Assembly: GCF_002234595.1 (NCBI RefSeq)
Contig: NZ_NMUL01000006.1
Location: forward strand, 62,001-126,000
DNA from: Amycolatopsis vastitatis
GTDB taxonomy: Bacteria; Actinomycetota; Actinomycetes; Mycobacteriales; Pseudonocardiaceae
Reading direction: 5' to 3'
DNA: 64,000 nt
Of the stretch, positions 43,445 through 51,799 are shown one piece after another (position 1 is the first letter of the stretch; every line of letters begins with the position of its first letter). A model generated the notes under the pieces. That model had not been told where the DNA came from. It saw only the letters and a program-made list of their open reading frames with translations, and searched no databases. A program made the translations under genes and the position numbers.

Positions 43445-44752
43445 TCACGCAGCCGGGAGCGCTCCGAGGAATTCGCCGCCGGCGTCGGCGACCAGCTCGG
43501 CCAGGGACTGTGCGCGGCGAATCGGCGTGAACTCCACGTGACCGCGCGAGGACACGGTGAACCCGTGCACGGCCGGGCGCGGCAGCGTGTTGTAGGCGTA
43601 GTGCGCGCCGAAGTAGTACGCGCCGGTGTCGTGGGCGAGGACGAGGTCGCCGGGTTCCAGCAGCGGCAGGGGACGCTCGCGGGCGAGAAGGTCGCCGGCG
43701 AAGCACAGCGGACCGGCGATGTCCTGCGGCACGTCGGGCCCCGGCTTCGGGGTGCCGGTGGCGTCGAACGCGCCGAGCCGCAGCGGCCAGTGCTCCGGCT
43801 GCAGCACCGTGCGGGCGGCCACCTGGGCGCCCGCGTGCGTCACCGCGATGGGCCTGCCGCCGGCGACCTTCGTGTACTCCACCGTGCTGACCAGGAAGCC
43901 GTTCTTCGCCAGCAGGGACCGGCCGAACTCGGTGACGAAGCCGTAGCGCCCGTCGGCGAGAGCGGGAACGCGGGCGAGCAGCGTCGCGACGTAGCCGGCG
44001 TAGGTCGGGCCCGGGTCTTCGGAGGCGAAGTTCACCGGGAGCCCGCCTCCGAGGTCGAGGCTGGTGACCTGCCGGTACCCCGCTTCGGTGTTGATCTCCT
44101 CGGCGAGTTCGTGCACCGCGGCGACGCCTTCGGCCATCAGCTCCGGCGGGCAGCCCTGCGAGCCGACGTGGACGTGCAGCCGGGTCAGCCACGGCCGTCG
44201 TGCGAAGGACTCCAGCAGCAGGGCCCGGTTTCCGTTGTCCCGCAGGGGAATGCCGAACTTGGACGCGGCGGTGGCGGTGCTGGTGTCGCCGATCCGGCCG
44301 GCGCCGACCTGCGGGTTGATCCGCAGGCCCAGCACCGACCGCGGCGGGGCCGCGCCGACCAGCCGGTCGAGCCGGGCGAGCTCCTGGAAGTTGTCCGCGT
44401 TGACCGCGGTGCCCTCGGCCAGCGCGTGCGCGAGCTCGGCGGTGGTCTTGGCGGGGGAGTCGAGCACCAGCCGCGCGCCGCGAAGCCCGGCGGCTTCCGC
44501 GACCGCCGTCTCGCCGGGGCTCGCGACCTCGGCGTCGACCCCGAGGTCGCCGAGGAACCGCAGGAGCGGGGCGAGGCCGCACGCCTTGGCGGCGACCGTG
44601 TGCTGGACGCGGCCGAGCGGCGCGAACGCCTTGGTCAGGTCCTCGACGGCCTCGCGGACACCGGCGAGGTCGACGAACCCGGCCATCGGGTCGACGAGGT
44701 TCTGCTCCGCGGCGGCGGAGAGAGCGCGGAGTTTGCGTTCGGTGCGGTTCAT
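43445..44752 (-). CDS. Type III PLP-dependent decarboxylase (LysA/ODC-like)
   Basis: A 435-aa fold-type III PLP enzyme. The PLP lysine is in [10 protein letters not shown] (standard H-x-x-x-K-A), with [17 protein letters not shown] and [11 protein letters not shown] as cofactor and active-site motifs, and [21 protein letters not shown] plus [16 protein letters not shown] near the C-terminus. The family includes diaminopimelate, ornithine and carboxynorspermidine decarboxylases; the specificity residues do not clearly match LysA. It is the first gene of the minus-strand run and faces the LysR gene, which is its likely regulator. Confidence 0.87.
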   Translation of the reverse strand: MNRTERKLRALSAAAEQNLVDPMAGFVDLAGVREAVEDLTKAFAPLGRVQHTVAAKACGLAPLLRFLGDLGVDAEVASPGETAVAEAAGLRGARLVLDSPAKTTAELAHALAEGTAVNADNFQELARLDRLVGAAPPRSVLGLRINPQVGAGRIGDTSTATAASKFGIPLRDNGNRALLLESFARRPWLTRLHVHVGSQGCPPELMAEGVAAVHELAEEINTEAGYRQVTSLDLGGGLPVNFASEDPGPTYAGYVATLLARVPALADGRYGFVTEFGRSLLAKNGFLVSTVEYTKVAGGRPIAVTHAGAQVAARTVLQPEHWPLRLGAFDATGTPKPGPDVPQDIAGPLCFAGDLLARERPLPLLEPGDLVLAHDTGAYYFGAHYAYNTLPRPAVHGFTVSSRGHVEFTPIRRAQSLAELVADAGGEFLGALPAA

Positions 44753-44809
44753 GTTCCCAGGACAGCAGCGGCCGGCACGGCGGGTCCAAGACTTCGTCCC
44801 GATGACATC

Positions 44810-44824
44810 ATAGGTCAGCCCTAT
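44810..44824. promoter_or_regulatory. LysR-type binding box
   Basis: ATAGGTCAGCCCTAT: ATAG-N7-CTAT, fitting the T-N11-A LysR box, in the 81-bp divergent region and centred about 65 bp from the decarboxylase start and 17 bp from the LysR start. Confidence 0.65.
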
Positions 44825-44833
44825 AGTGGCTGG

Positions 44834-45721
44834 GTGGACCTGCGCCGATGGCACTACTTCGTCGTGCTCGCCGAAGAGATGCACTTCACCAAGGCGGCCG
44901 CTCGCCTGTTCGTGTCGCAGCCGTCGCTGAGCCAGCAGATCCGCGCGTTCGAAGCCGAACTCGGCGTCGCGCTGCTGGACCGCTCGGGTCCGCGGTTCGC
45001 GTTGACCGAGGCGGGACACGTCGCCGCGGGGGAGGCCCGCGAACTGCTCGACCGCTTGAACCGCGCGCGAGGCGTGATCGCCGCGGCCGGCCGAGGCGAC
45101 ACGGGACGGCTGCGGATCGCCTACACGCGTTCGGCGCCGGGCCCGCTGGCCGGCGACCTGGTCGCGGCGTACCGCGCGCGGCACCCGGGTGTCGAGCTGG
45201 CCCTGGAAACGGGCTGGACCAGCCTCAACCTGGCCCGGCTGGCGGCGGGCGAGATCGACGTCGGCTTCGTGCGGCCGCCGGTGAGCGCCCCGCACGTCGA
45301 GGTCGCCGTCGTCGGCTCGGAGGAGGTCCTGCTCGCGCTGCCGCACACCCACGCGCTGGCCCGCCGCCGCGGCCGCGTACGGCGGGCCTCGATCGCCGCC
45401 GAGCCGGTGGTGTTCTGGCCCCGGGAGAACGGCCCCGGCCAGTACGACGCGATCAGCGGCCAGGTCTGGCCGGGCGGGCTGCCGCCGATCGTCCGCGAGG
45501 AACCCGAGGACGAGCAGCTGATGCGCGCGGTCGCCGAAGGCGCGGGCATCGCCGCGGTGCCGGAACACCGGGCGCGGGCGTTGCGCCGCAGGGGCGTGGT
45601 GCTGCGGCGGCTGGAGGAACCGGCGCCGAGGATCGACCTCGGCCTCGCCTGGCGAGCGGGCCCGCTGCCCCCGGTGGTCCGAGCCTTCGTCGATCTGGCC
45701 CGCGAGGGGCCCGGCTCGTGA
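44834..45721 (+). CDS. LysR-family transcriptional regulator
   Basis: A 295-aa regulator: N-terminal HTH LRRWHYFVVLAEEMHFTKAA then RLFVSQPSLSQQIRAFE, and a two-lobed effector domain from about residue 90. GTG start at 44834. It faces the decarboxylase operon across an ATAG-N7-CTAT box, the usual arrangement of an autoregulated activator. Effector unknown. Confidence 0.94.
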   Translation: MDLRRWHYFVVLAEEMHFTKAAARLFVSQPSLSQQIRAFEAELGVALLDRSGPRFALTEAGHVAAGEARELLDRLNRARGVIAAAGRGDTGRLRIAYTRSAPGPLAGDLVAAYRARHPGVELALETGWTSLNLARLAAGEIDVGFVRPPVSAPHVEVAVVGSEEVLLALPHTHALARRRGRVRRASIAAEPVVFWPRENGPGQYDAISGQVWPGGLPPIVREEPEDEQLMRAVAEGAGIAAVPEHRARALRRRGVVLRRLEEPAPRIDLGLAWRAGPLPPVVRAFVDLAREGPGS

Positions 45722-45729
45722 TCGAAGGG

Positions 45730-45852
45730 TCAGGACGCGTGATTGGAGAGTCAGCACGCGTGATTTAAGGGACGACACGCCGGATCGAGCCTGGTTTCGC
45801 CGTGTCGACCCGCCAATCACGCGTGTCGACCCTCTGATCACGCGTGTCGGCT
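45730..45852. repeat. Inverted array of 21-bp-spaced repeats, family A copy 2
   Basis: Units GTCAGGACGCGTGATT (45730) and GTCAGCACGCGTGATT (45750) in one orientation, then AATCACGCGTGTCGACC (45815) and GATCACGCGTGTCGG (45836) in the other. The ACGCGT cores are at 45735, 45756, 45819 and 45840: 21 bp apart in each arm. Lies directly after the LysR stop in a 332-bp gene-free interval before the DUF2630 gene. Confidence 0.8.
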
Positions 45853-46053
45853 CTCGCCCGGGCCCCGCGGGCGCGCACCAGTTCGGCGACCTCGATCACC
45901 CGCGCGAGGCTGCCGGCGCGGCGTACCAAGCCGGGCAAAAGCAGGCCGCCCCTGCGCGGTAGGTGACCGTTGCCACGAAGTCATCGGCCGTGACTGTGGT
46001 CGGATTGGTACGGTCGGCACAGTATGCTCGCGGGCGGACAGGAGGGATTTCCG

Positions 46054-46248
46054 ATGGCAGCGCACGAAATCACCGACCGCATCGCCGAGCTGATCGACGA
46101 AGAGCACCGGCTGCGCACCGCCGCCCTCCACCACGGCGGGCTGACCCCGGACGAGCGCCTCCGGCTGAAGGACCTCGAACGACGGCTGGACGCGGCGGTC
46201 GAGCTGCTGCACCGCCGCCAGGCGCTCGCCGCCTTCGACGACGACTGA
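46054..46248 (+). CDS. DUF2630 family protein (64 aa)
   Basis: A small, charged, helical protein: AAHEITDRIAELIDEEHRLR and RLRLKDLERRLDAAVELLHR, the DUF2630 pattern; likely a short coiled coil. The start ATG at 46054 has AGGAGG 9 nt upstream; the in-frame ATG 30 nt earlier does not. Function unknown. A TATGCT -10-like box is at 46023. Confidence 0.85.
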   Translation: MAAHEITDRIAELIDEEHRLRTAALHHGGLTPDERLRLKDLERRLDAAVELLHRRQALAAFDDD

Positions 46249-46251
46249 GCC

Positions 46252-46806
46252 TCAACCCTCGCCGAGGGCCGAGCGCACCGCCGCGACGACGTCGGGGTGG
46301 CCGAGCGGCAATGGCGGCGGCACGCGGTCTTCCGGGCTCTCGGTGCTGGAGGCGATCAACCGCACGTCGGTGCCCGCCTCGCGCAGCTTCGCGACGACGT
46401 CGTCGTGCTCGGCCAGCCAGGCTTCGTTGGCCGCCGACGCGTCGCCGGAGGGAAGGAACGCGTCCGAAGCCGGGTCGACCAGGAGCAGCCGCGCCGCCGC
46501 GCCCGGGTGGCGTTCGACGAGCTGGAGGGCTTCCGCCGCGAAGGGACCGCTCGCCACGACGGTGATCTCGGGATCGCCGGGACCGGCGTCGCCGACGAGG
46601 TCGTCGGCCTCGGTCAGGGCGCCGCCGACGGGGACCCGGCACCAGAAGACGCCCCGCCGCTCCGCCAGGGGCCGCCAGGTCGCGGGCAGCTCGTCGTGCT
46701 TCCCGGCGCCCGCCGGGTCGAGGACGATCACCTTGGGGCCCGCCGGGTCGCCGGCGGTCACCACGGACGGGCCTTCGGAGCGGACAGGTTCGTGTTCGGC
46801 GGTCAT
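46252..46806 (-). CDS. Hypothetical alpha/beta-hydrolase-like protein
   Basis: A 184-aa cytosolic protein starting VRSEGPSVVTAGDPAGPKVI after a short lead. It contains a VVASGPFAAEALQLVERHPG segment like the G-x-S-x-G nucleophile-elbow region of an alpha/beta hydrolase, but no convincing triad, so it may be a degenerate hydrolase. It follows the NDH-2 gene by 12 bp and is probably expressed from the SigF-type promoter at 48147. Confidence 0.7.
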   Translation of the reverse strand: MTAEHEPVRSEGPSVVTAGDPAGPKVIVLDPAGAGKHDELPATWRPLAERRGVFWCRVPVGGALTEADDLVGDAGPGDPEITVVASGPFAAEALQLVERHPGAAARLLLVDPASDAFLPSGDASAANEAWLAEHDDVVAKLREAGTDVRLIASSTESPEDRVPPPLPLGHPDVVAAVRSALGEG

Positions 46807-46818
46807 CGGGCCAACCTT

Positions 46819-48108
46819 TCAGCGTCGGGGGAGTTCGGGGGTGTCCGTGTCGAGCGGCACGGCGCCGGACCGGACGAGTCCCAATTGGACGGTCTGGCGG
46901 CCGGTCAGCGCCTCCAGCGCCCAGTCGGTGGCCGTGCGCAGCCGGTTCCCCGGCATCGCCATGAGGTGGTAGCCGCGTGTCACGGCCTTCGCCGGGCGTC
47001 CGGAAAGCGGGATGTGCAAGGGGTTCGCCGCGGCGGCACCGGCACCGAGGTCGACGACGAAGCCGAGGTCGTGGTGCCGGTAGGTGCCGGGGCGGCCGTA
47101 CCCGAGCGACGCCGCGACGTTGCGCCCGGCGAGCTTCCCCTGCCGCTGCGCGTGCTGCGCGGTCATCGCGGTGTACTGGCCCGGACGGGTGAGATCGGGC
47201 ACCGCGGCCGCGTCGCCGCAGGCGAACACGTCGTCGTGACCCGGCACGTTCAGCCGCTCGGTGACCACCAGCCTGCCCTTCGCGGTCTCGAGCCCCAGCT
47301 CGGCCACGAGCGGGTCCGGCCGCACGCCCACGCACCACACGAGGGTGTGCGTCGGCACGGAGTCCCCGTTCGTCAGCGTGACGCCCTTGTCGCCGGCCTG
47401 GTCCACCGAAGTCTTCATCAGCACTTCGACGCCGCGGGCGCGCAGCACCTCGTCGGCGGTCCGGCCGAGCCGCTTGCCGAGCTCGGGCAGCACCCGCTCG
47501 GCGACGTCGAGCAGCAGCCACCGGATCTTCTGCCCGGCCAGCTCGGGGTGGCGAGCGGCCAGCGCTTCGGTGAACGCTGGGCCCTGCGCGGCCACTTCCG
47601 TGCCGGTGTAGCCGGCGCCGACGACCACGAACGTGCAGCGGGCGTCGCGCTCGGCCGGGTCTTCGGCCGCGGCGGCCAGTTCGATCTGCCGGGTGATGTG
47701 GTCGCGCAGGTACAGCGCTTCCGGCACGCCGCGGAAGCCGTGCGCGTACTCCGGGACACCCGGGATCGGCAACAGCTTGTTGACGCTGCCGGCCGCGAGC
47801 ACGAGCCGGTCATACCCGATCCGGTGTTCGTTGTCCTCCGGATCGGTGTAGGCGACGTGGCGGGAGTCGAAGTCGACACCGGTCGCGACGCCGAGCACGA
47901 GCCGGACCCCGGGCAGCGTCTCGGGGATCGAGACGGCGACCCGCCGCGGGTCGAGGATCCCGGCTGCCACTTCGGGCAGCAAAGGCAGGTAGAGAAAGTA
48001 GTCCGTCGGGTTGAGGATGACGATTTCGACGTCGTCCCCGGCCTCTTTCCGCAGGCTCTTCGCGGTGTGGTAGCCGGCGAAACCGCCGCCGACGATCACG
48101 ACACGCAT
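46819..48108 (-). CDS. Type II NADH dehydrogenase / NAD(P)-FAD oxidoreductase
   Basis: A 429-aa single-subunit flavoprotein. Two Rossmann motifs are clear, VIVGGGFAGYHTAKSL (FAD) and VVVGAGYTGTEVA (NADH), as are VFACGDAAAV and the AQHAQRQG quinone-site segment of NDH-2. It oxidises NADH to quinone without proton pumping. Start ATG 48108 has AAGGAG upstream. The promoter at 48147-48171 fits the SigF type, so this would be a stress-induced respiratory entry point, matching the orphan ctaD in the same island. Confidence 0.9.
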   Translation of the reverse strand: MRVVIVGGGFAGYHTAKSLRKEAGDDVEIVILNPTDYFLYLPLLPEVAAGILDPRRVAVSIPETLPGVRLVLGVATGVDFDSRHVAYTDPEDNEHRIGYDRLVLAAGSVNKLLPIPGVPEYAHGFRGVPEALYLRDHITRQIELAAAAEDPAERDARCTFVVVGAGYTGTEVAAQGPAFTEALAARHPELAGQKIRWLLLDVAERVLPELGKRLGRTADEVLRARGVEVLMKTSVDQAGDKGVTLTNGDSVPTHTLVWCVGVRPDPLVAELGLETAKGRLVVTERLNVPGHDDVFACGDAAAVPDLTRPGQYTAMTAQHAQRQGKLAGRNVAASLGYGRPGTYRHHDLGFVVDLGAGAAAANPLHIPLSGRPAKAVTRGYHLMAMPGNRLRTATDWALEALTGRQTVQLGLVRSGAVPLDTDTPELPRR

Positions 48109-48146
48109 GGATCTCCTTCCGGTCGGATCTCCTCGTCCCGAACGGA

Positions 48147-48171
48147 TTACCCGAGGTCGGAGCCGGGAAAC
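48147..48171 (-). promoter_or_regulatory. SigF-type promoter of the NDH-2 gene
   Basis: On the minus strand GTTT (48171-48168), 15-bp spacer, GGGTAA (48152-48147), 38 bp before the start codon. Confidence 0.6.
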
Positions 48172-48276
48172 CCGCGGGGTTGACCTCTCGCCCCAGTGGC
48201 GTACGGTCAGGGGCGTTGGCTGTTGTTCAGACACGTGCTCCGGTCAGCGCCCCTGCACACCGCGAAAGGGAGCGCC

Positions 48277-48663
48277 ATGGACGACTGTTTCCGCACGATC
48301 GACGAACCGTCCGGCCTGACCGTCACCACGATCGAGAGATCCGGCGGGATTCAGGTCCTCACCTTGGTGGGCGACATCGACGCCGCCACGGTCGGCACCC
48401 TCGACGACGCCCTTGCCACCGGCGACCGGCTGGTCGCCGACCTGTCCCGGGTGGCCTTCCTCAGCTGCGCCGGGGTCCGGTCGCTGCTGCGGGCGAACGC
48501 CCGCACCGAACTCGCGGTCGTCCCCGGCGGCCGCGCGGTGACGCGCTCGCTCGAGGCCACCGGCGCCGACCTGGTGCTGAAGATCCACCCGCGGGTCGGG
48601 GCCGCGCTCGCCGGCCTGGCGCCGGAGCCCCGCCGGGAGATGGAGCCCCGCCGCGAGATCTGA
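48277..48663 (+). CDS. STAS-domain anti-sigma factor antagonist
   Basis: A 128-aa STAS protein: VLTLVGDIDAATVGTLDDAL, then the loop DLSRVAFLSCAGVRSLLRA, where the Ser before Cys-Ala-Gly is the usual phosphorylation site. Such proteins bind an RsbW-type anti-sigma factor to free its sigma factor. Start ATG 48277 with GAAAGGG upstream; longer in-frame starts are less likely. Likely acts in the SigF circuit encoded at 54-55 kb. Confidence 0.88.
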   Translation: MDDCFRTIDEPSGLTVTTIERSGGIQVLTLVGDIDAATVGTLDDALATGDRLVADLSRVAFLSCAGVRSLLRANARTELAVVPGGRAVTRSLEATGADLVLKIHPRVGAALAGLAPEPRREMEPRREI

Positions 48664-48719
48664 CTGTCCTGTGTGGATGGTGACGGCCGGGGGCTCCGCC
48701 GTCCGGAGCCCCCGGAAGT

Positions 48720-48986
48720 TCACTCGTCGCCCGGCCAGTCGCCGGTGGCCTTGCGGTAGCCGACCGCACCGGCCCGCTCGGTGGCGGCCTTGACGGCGCC
48801 GAAGATCGCGCCCTGCACCGCCGCCGCGACGATCACCTGCCGCCAGCTGTAGTCGCGGTCGGTGGCTTCCGGGGCGTCCTCTTCGCCGGCCACGCGCATC
48901 CAGACCTGTTTGAACGCCTGGCCGGCGAGGATGCCGCCCAGCGCGCCCACCACCCAGCTCAGCGGCTTGTAGAGCACCTTGTTCAC
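48720..48986 (-). CDS. DUF4235 membrane protein
   Basis: An 88-aa protein: N-terminal MNKVLYKPLSWVVGALGGIL and a second hydrophobic segment VIVAAAVQGAIFGAVKAA, the DUF4235 signature. Third gene of the DUF1469-DUF3618-DUF4235 operon; its start overlaps the DUF3618 stop by 4 bp. Found across actinomycetes in stress operons; molecular role unknown. Confidence 0.9.
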   Translation of the reverse strand: MNKVLYKPLSWVVGALGGILAGQAFKQVWMRVAGEEDAPEATDRDYSWRQVIVAAAVQGAIFGAVKAATERAGAVGYRKATGDWPGDE

Positions 48987-49288
48987 GAGTTCCTCCGTCG
49001 CAGGATCAGGCGGATCACGATCACCAGGCCCAGCACGCCGGCGAAGACCGGCAGCGGGTGGGCGCGGACGGCGTCGGCGCCCTGGCGGAACTTGACCGCG
49101 GTCGGTTCGTTCGTCACGTCGGCGACCTTCGCGGTCGCCTGGTCGAGCTTTTCGTCGACGCTTTCGGAGACCCTGGTCTTCACGTCGAGCTTCTGCCCGA
49201 GCGCCTCCAGGGTTTCGGTGAGCTCTTCCCGGGTGGTGTCCCGGTCGAGCCGCGCCTCCTCGGCGTTCTTCGGGAAGTCCCCGCTCAT
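48983..49288 (-). CDS. DUF3618 protein
   Basis: A 101-aa protein: acidic helical N-terminus with TREELTETLEALGQKLDVKT (DUF3618), ending in one transmembrane helix (VFAGVLGLVIVIRLIL) and a basic tail. Middle gene of a three-gene stress operon; both ends overlap its neighbours by 4 bp, so stoichiometric expression is likely. Confidence 0.9.
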   Translation of the reverse strand: MSGDFPKNAEEARLDRDTTREELTETLEALGQKLDVKTRVSESVDEKLDQATAKVADVTNEPTAVKFRQGADAVRAHPLPVFAGVLGLVIVIRLILRRRNS

Positions 49289-49698
49289 GCCCGCACTCCC
49301 TGTTTCACGGTGTCCACGTCTTCGCGGACGCCGGTGATCGCTTCTTCGGGCACCGGCGGAACCGCCTGGGAGACCTCCTTCTTGCCGATCAGCGCGGCGA
49401 TCCCGGCCACCACGAACAGTGCCACCGCGACGATCACCGCCGCCAGCCAGCCCGGCAGGACGAGCGCCAGCGCCAGCACCGCGGCCGCCACCAGCGTGCC
49501 GGCGCCGAGGAACGCGAACAGGCCCGCCGCGCCGAACAACCCGGCGCCGAAGCCCATCTTCTTGCCCTTGCGCTGCATTTCGAAGACCGCCAGCCGGATC
49601 TCGTCGCGGACCAGCCGCTTGACCTCGTCGGTCAGGTCCGCCACCAGCTCGCCGACCGAACGTTCGGCCGCCGGTTTCTTGTTCACCTCTTCGATCAC
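49285..49698 (-). CDS. Phage-holin-like DUF1469 (Actinobacterial holin-X) protein
   Basis: A 137-aa protein: amphipathic N-terminal helix VGELVADLTDEVKRLVRDEI then two long hydrophobic helices (about 57-105) and a short tail. GTG start with AAGGAGGT upstream. First gene of the DUF1469-DUF3618-DUF4235 operon, driven by the SigF-type promoter at 49726-49750. Despite the holin-like name there are no phage genes nearby; it is more likely a membrane stress protein. Confidence 0.87.
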   Translation of the reverse strand: MIEEVNKKPAAERSVGELVADLTDEVKRLVRDEIRLAVFEMQRKGKKMGFGAGLFGAAGLFAFLGAGTLVAAAVLALALVLPGWLAAVIVAVALFVVAGIAALIGKKEVSQAVPPVPEEAITGVREDVDTVKQGVRA

Positions 49699-49725
49699 GG
49701 AACACCTCCTTGGCCTGGCCGCCGG

Positions 49726-49750
49726 ATACCCGGGCCCGGCGCTGGTCAAC
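49726..49750 (-). promoter_or_regulatory. SigF-type promoter of the DUF1469 operon
   Basis: On the minus strand GTTG (49750-49747), 15-bp spacer, GGGTAT (49731-49726), 27 bp before the GTG start. Confidence 0.65.
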
Positions 49751-49758
49751 CACGGCGG

Positions 49759-49783
49759 GTTTGACCCCGGCAGCACCGGGTAG
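49759..49783 (+). promoter_or_regulatory. SigF-type promoter of the SRPBCC gene
   Basis: GTTT (49759-49762), 15-bp spacer, GGGTAG (49778-49783), 33 bp before the ATG. Faces away from the DUF1469 promoter 8 bp to its left. Confidence 0.6.
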
Positions 49784-49816
49784 CCGGACTTTTCGACCAC
49801 CGATCAGGAGGAGTGC

Positions 49817-50278
49817 ATGAGCACGATCACCGAAGTCGTGGACGTGGAAGTCCCCGTCACCACCGCGTACAACCAGTGGACGCAGTTCGAGGAGTTCCCG
49901 AAGTTCATGGAGGGCGTCGAGGAGATCCGCCAGGTGGACGCCACCCACACCCACTGGGTGACGCGGTTCGGTGGCGTGACGCGCGAATTCGACGCGACGA
50001 TCACCGAACAGCACCCCGACGAGCGGGTCGCCTGGACGTCCGACTCCGGGCCGGACCACGCCGGTGTCATCACCTTCCACCGGCTCGACGACGCGCACAC
50101 GCGGGTGACCGCGCAGATGGAGATCGACCCGGAGGGGTTCGCCGAGAACGTCGCCGACAAGCTCGGCGTGCTCGACCGCCGGGTGAAGGGCGATCTCAAG
50201 CGGTTCAAGGAGTTCATCGAGCAGCGCGGCCGGGAGACCGGCACCTGGCGTGGTGACGTGGACCGCCCCGGTTCGTAA
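49817..50278 (+). CDS. SRPBCC-family (polyketide cyclase-like) protein
   Basis: A 153-aa START/SRPBCC-fold protein: VEVPVTTAYNQWTQFEEFPK is the typical beginning, with GRETGTWRGDV at the end. These cup-shaped proteins bind hydrophobic ligands; this subgroup is common in actinobacterial stress regulons and not linked to polyketide synthesis. RBS AGGAGG. Own SigF-type promoter. Confidence 0.9.
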   Translation: MSTITEVVDVEVPVTTAYNQWTQFEEFPKFMEGVEEIRQVDATHTHWVTRFGGVTREFDATITEQHPDERVAWTSDSGPDHAGVITFHRLDDAHTRVTAQMEIDPEGFAENVADKLGVLDRRVKGDLKRFKEFIEQRGRETGTWRGDVDRPGS

Positions 50279-50363
50279 CCCGTCCGTACGGAACACGCGG
50301 CGGGGCGAGTGCATCTCGCCCCGCCGTTTTCGCGTCCGGGCACTTTCACGGGGTGACCGCGGC

Positions 50364-50389
50364 GTTTCCCTCTGCGACCTGCAGGGTAT
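50364..50389 (+). promoter_or_regulatory. SigF-type promoter of the 50426 gene
   Basis: GTTT (50364-50367), 16-bp spacer, GGGTAT (50384-50389), 36 bp before the ATG. Confidence 0.65.
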
Positions 50390-50425
50390 TCCTCCGGCAA
50401 GGTCCCCCAGGAAGGAGCGTCCGGC

Positions 50426-50893
50426 ATGACCACGAACGCGTATCTGTCGTTCCTCGCGATCGGCGTCGCGCTGGTCCTGATAGACGGGCAGATCATCTAC
50501 CGCAGCGGCCGCCGGTACCTGGAGAACTCCTACGGCGACCCGGCGGCGGGCGCTTCGATGACCCGCCTCGTCACCGTGCTGTTCCACCTCGCGACGCTGG
50601 GTGTGCTGGCGCTGATCTCGACCATCGACATGGGCGAAAGCGACCTGCCCGGCGTGGTCGGGCGGATCGGCGTGCTGCTGCTGATCCTGGCGCTGGCGCA
50701 CGCGATCACCCTCGGCGTGCTGGCCCGCATCCGCGGCGAGCAGGAGGTCGAGGCGGTCGTCCAGCGCGGCCCCCGGCCGCGGGTCGAGCCGGAGCAGCAG
50801 GGCCCGACGGTCACTCCGGTGCCGGGCCAGGACGGCCACTACCCGGCGGCGAGCCCGTCGCTGGAGAACCGGTCCCCGTACTCCGCGCCGTAA
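50426..50893 (+). CDS. Membrane protein of unknown function
   Basis: A 155-aa protein with three hydrophobic helices (AYLSFLAIGVALVLIDGQII; LVTVLFHLATLGVLALIST; VVGRIGVLLLILALAHAITL) and a Pro/Gln-rich cytoplasmic tail from about 105. Start has AAGGAG upstream and a SigF-type promoter. Ends at a perfect bidirectional hairpin. Probably a membrane component of the stress response; function unknown. Confidence 0.8.
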   Translation: MTTNAYLSFLAIGVALVLIDGQIIYRSGRRYLENSYGDPAAGASMTRLVTVLFHLATLGVLALISTIDMGESDLPGVVGRIGVLLLILALAHAITLGVLARIRGEQEVEAVVQRGPRPRVEPEQQGPTVTPVPGQDGHYPAASPSLENRSPYSAP

Positions 50894-50906
50894 GTCGTAC
50901 ACGAAC

Positions 50907-50948
50907 CCCAGGGCGGCCACTTTCCCGGAGGAGAGTGGCCGCCCTGGG
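50907..50948. terminator. Bidirectional hairpin terminator
   Basis: CCCAGGGCGGCCACT (50907-50921) pairs perfectly with AGTGGCCGCCCTGGG (50934-50948), loop 12, between the convergent genes ending at 50893 and 50956. Confidence 0.75.
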
Positions 50949-50955
50949 TCGCGGG

Positions 50956-51756
50956 TCAGGCCTCGGCGGCGGGCAGGTCGACCTCGGTGTGCCGCGTGGC
51001 GAGCGTCCTCGCCAGGTCGGCGAGCTTGACGTTGAGATCCTGCGACGCGCGGCGCAGCACGTCGAAGGCCTCGTCGGCCGTGATGCCGCGGCGCTGCATC
51101 AGGATGCCCTTCGCCTGGCCGATGACGTCGCGGCTGTCGACCGCGCGGCGCAGGTGCGCCGACTCCAGCTCGGCCGTGACCACGGCTTCGGTGTGGGCCA
51201 GCGCCAGGGACGCGTGCGTCGCCAGCAGCAGCGCGATGTCGATCGCGGGCCCGCCGAACGCGCCCGGCGTGCGCGAGTAGACGTTCAGCGCGCCCGAGAG
51301 CCGGGGCGGCCGGGCGTCCGGGAGCAGGGCCGTGGCCAGCACCGAGTGGTAGCCGTGCCGGGCCGCGGCCGGGCCGAACGCCGGCCAGCGCGCGTCGCGC
51401 CCGAGGTCCTGGGACCAGCCGATGGCCGGGCCGTCCGGGCGCGCCGATTCCACGCACGGACCTTCTTCGTGGTCGTACTGCACCTGGTCGAGCCGCTCGG
51501 CGACCGGGTGGGTCCCGACGGGGGTGTGGAAGGTGCCGTCGGCGGCGCGCAGGGTGACGCTGACCAGGTCGGCGTCCGGGATGAGCGCGGTCGCGGCCCC
51601 GACGACGAGCTTGAGCACCCCGCCGACGGTCGGCGTCGCGTCGAGCAGCGTCCGCGTCAGGTCGGCGAACTGCCGCGCCAGCGGACCCGGCGCCTGCGCA
51701 CCGTCCCGCCCGAACCAGGCCCGGTCCCGGGCCCACTCTTCTTCGCCGACGCTCAT
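50956..51756 (-). CDS. GAF-ANTAR RNA-binding antiterminator
   Basis: A 266-aa protein: GAF sensor domain (about 30-185; ALIPDADLVSVTLRAADGTF) and a C-terminal ANTAR domain (about 200-255; DVIGQAKGILMQRRGITADEAFDVLRRASQ), which binds tandem RNA hairpins and blocks termination. The start at 51756 is followed by VGEEEWARDRAWF; longer in-frame extensions run into the hemerythrin gene. The signal sensed is unknown. A second GAF-ANTAR gene is at 59222. Confidence 0.92.
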   Translation of the reverse strand: MSVGEEEWARDRAWFGRDGAQAPGPLARQFADLTRTLLDATPTVGGVLKLVVGAATALIPDADLVSVTLRAADGTFHTPVGTHPVAERLDQVQYDHEEGPCVESARPDGPAIGWSQDLGRDARWPAFGPAAARHGYHSVLATALLPDARPPRLSGALNVYSRTPGAFGGPAIDIALLLATHASLALAHTEAVVTAELESAHLRRAVDSRDVIGQAKGILMQRRGITADEAFDVLRRASQDLNVKLADLARTLATRHTEVDLPAAEA

Positions 51757-51799
51757 CGGTCCTCGCTGTCTCCTCCGAAATCGGGGGCGGAGTGTCCAT

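Noticed and set aside
49285..49698. Prophage holin
   Set aside because: No lysin, tail or integrase genes nearby; the operon structure and SigF-type promoter fit a chromosomal stress gene.
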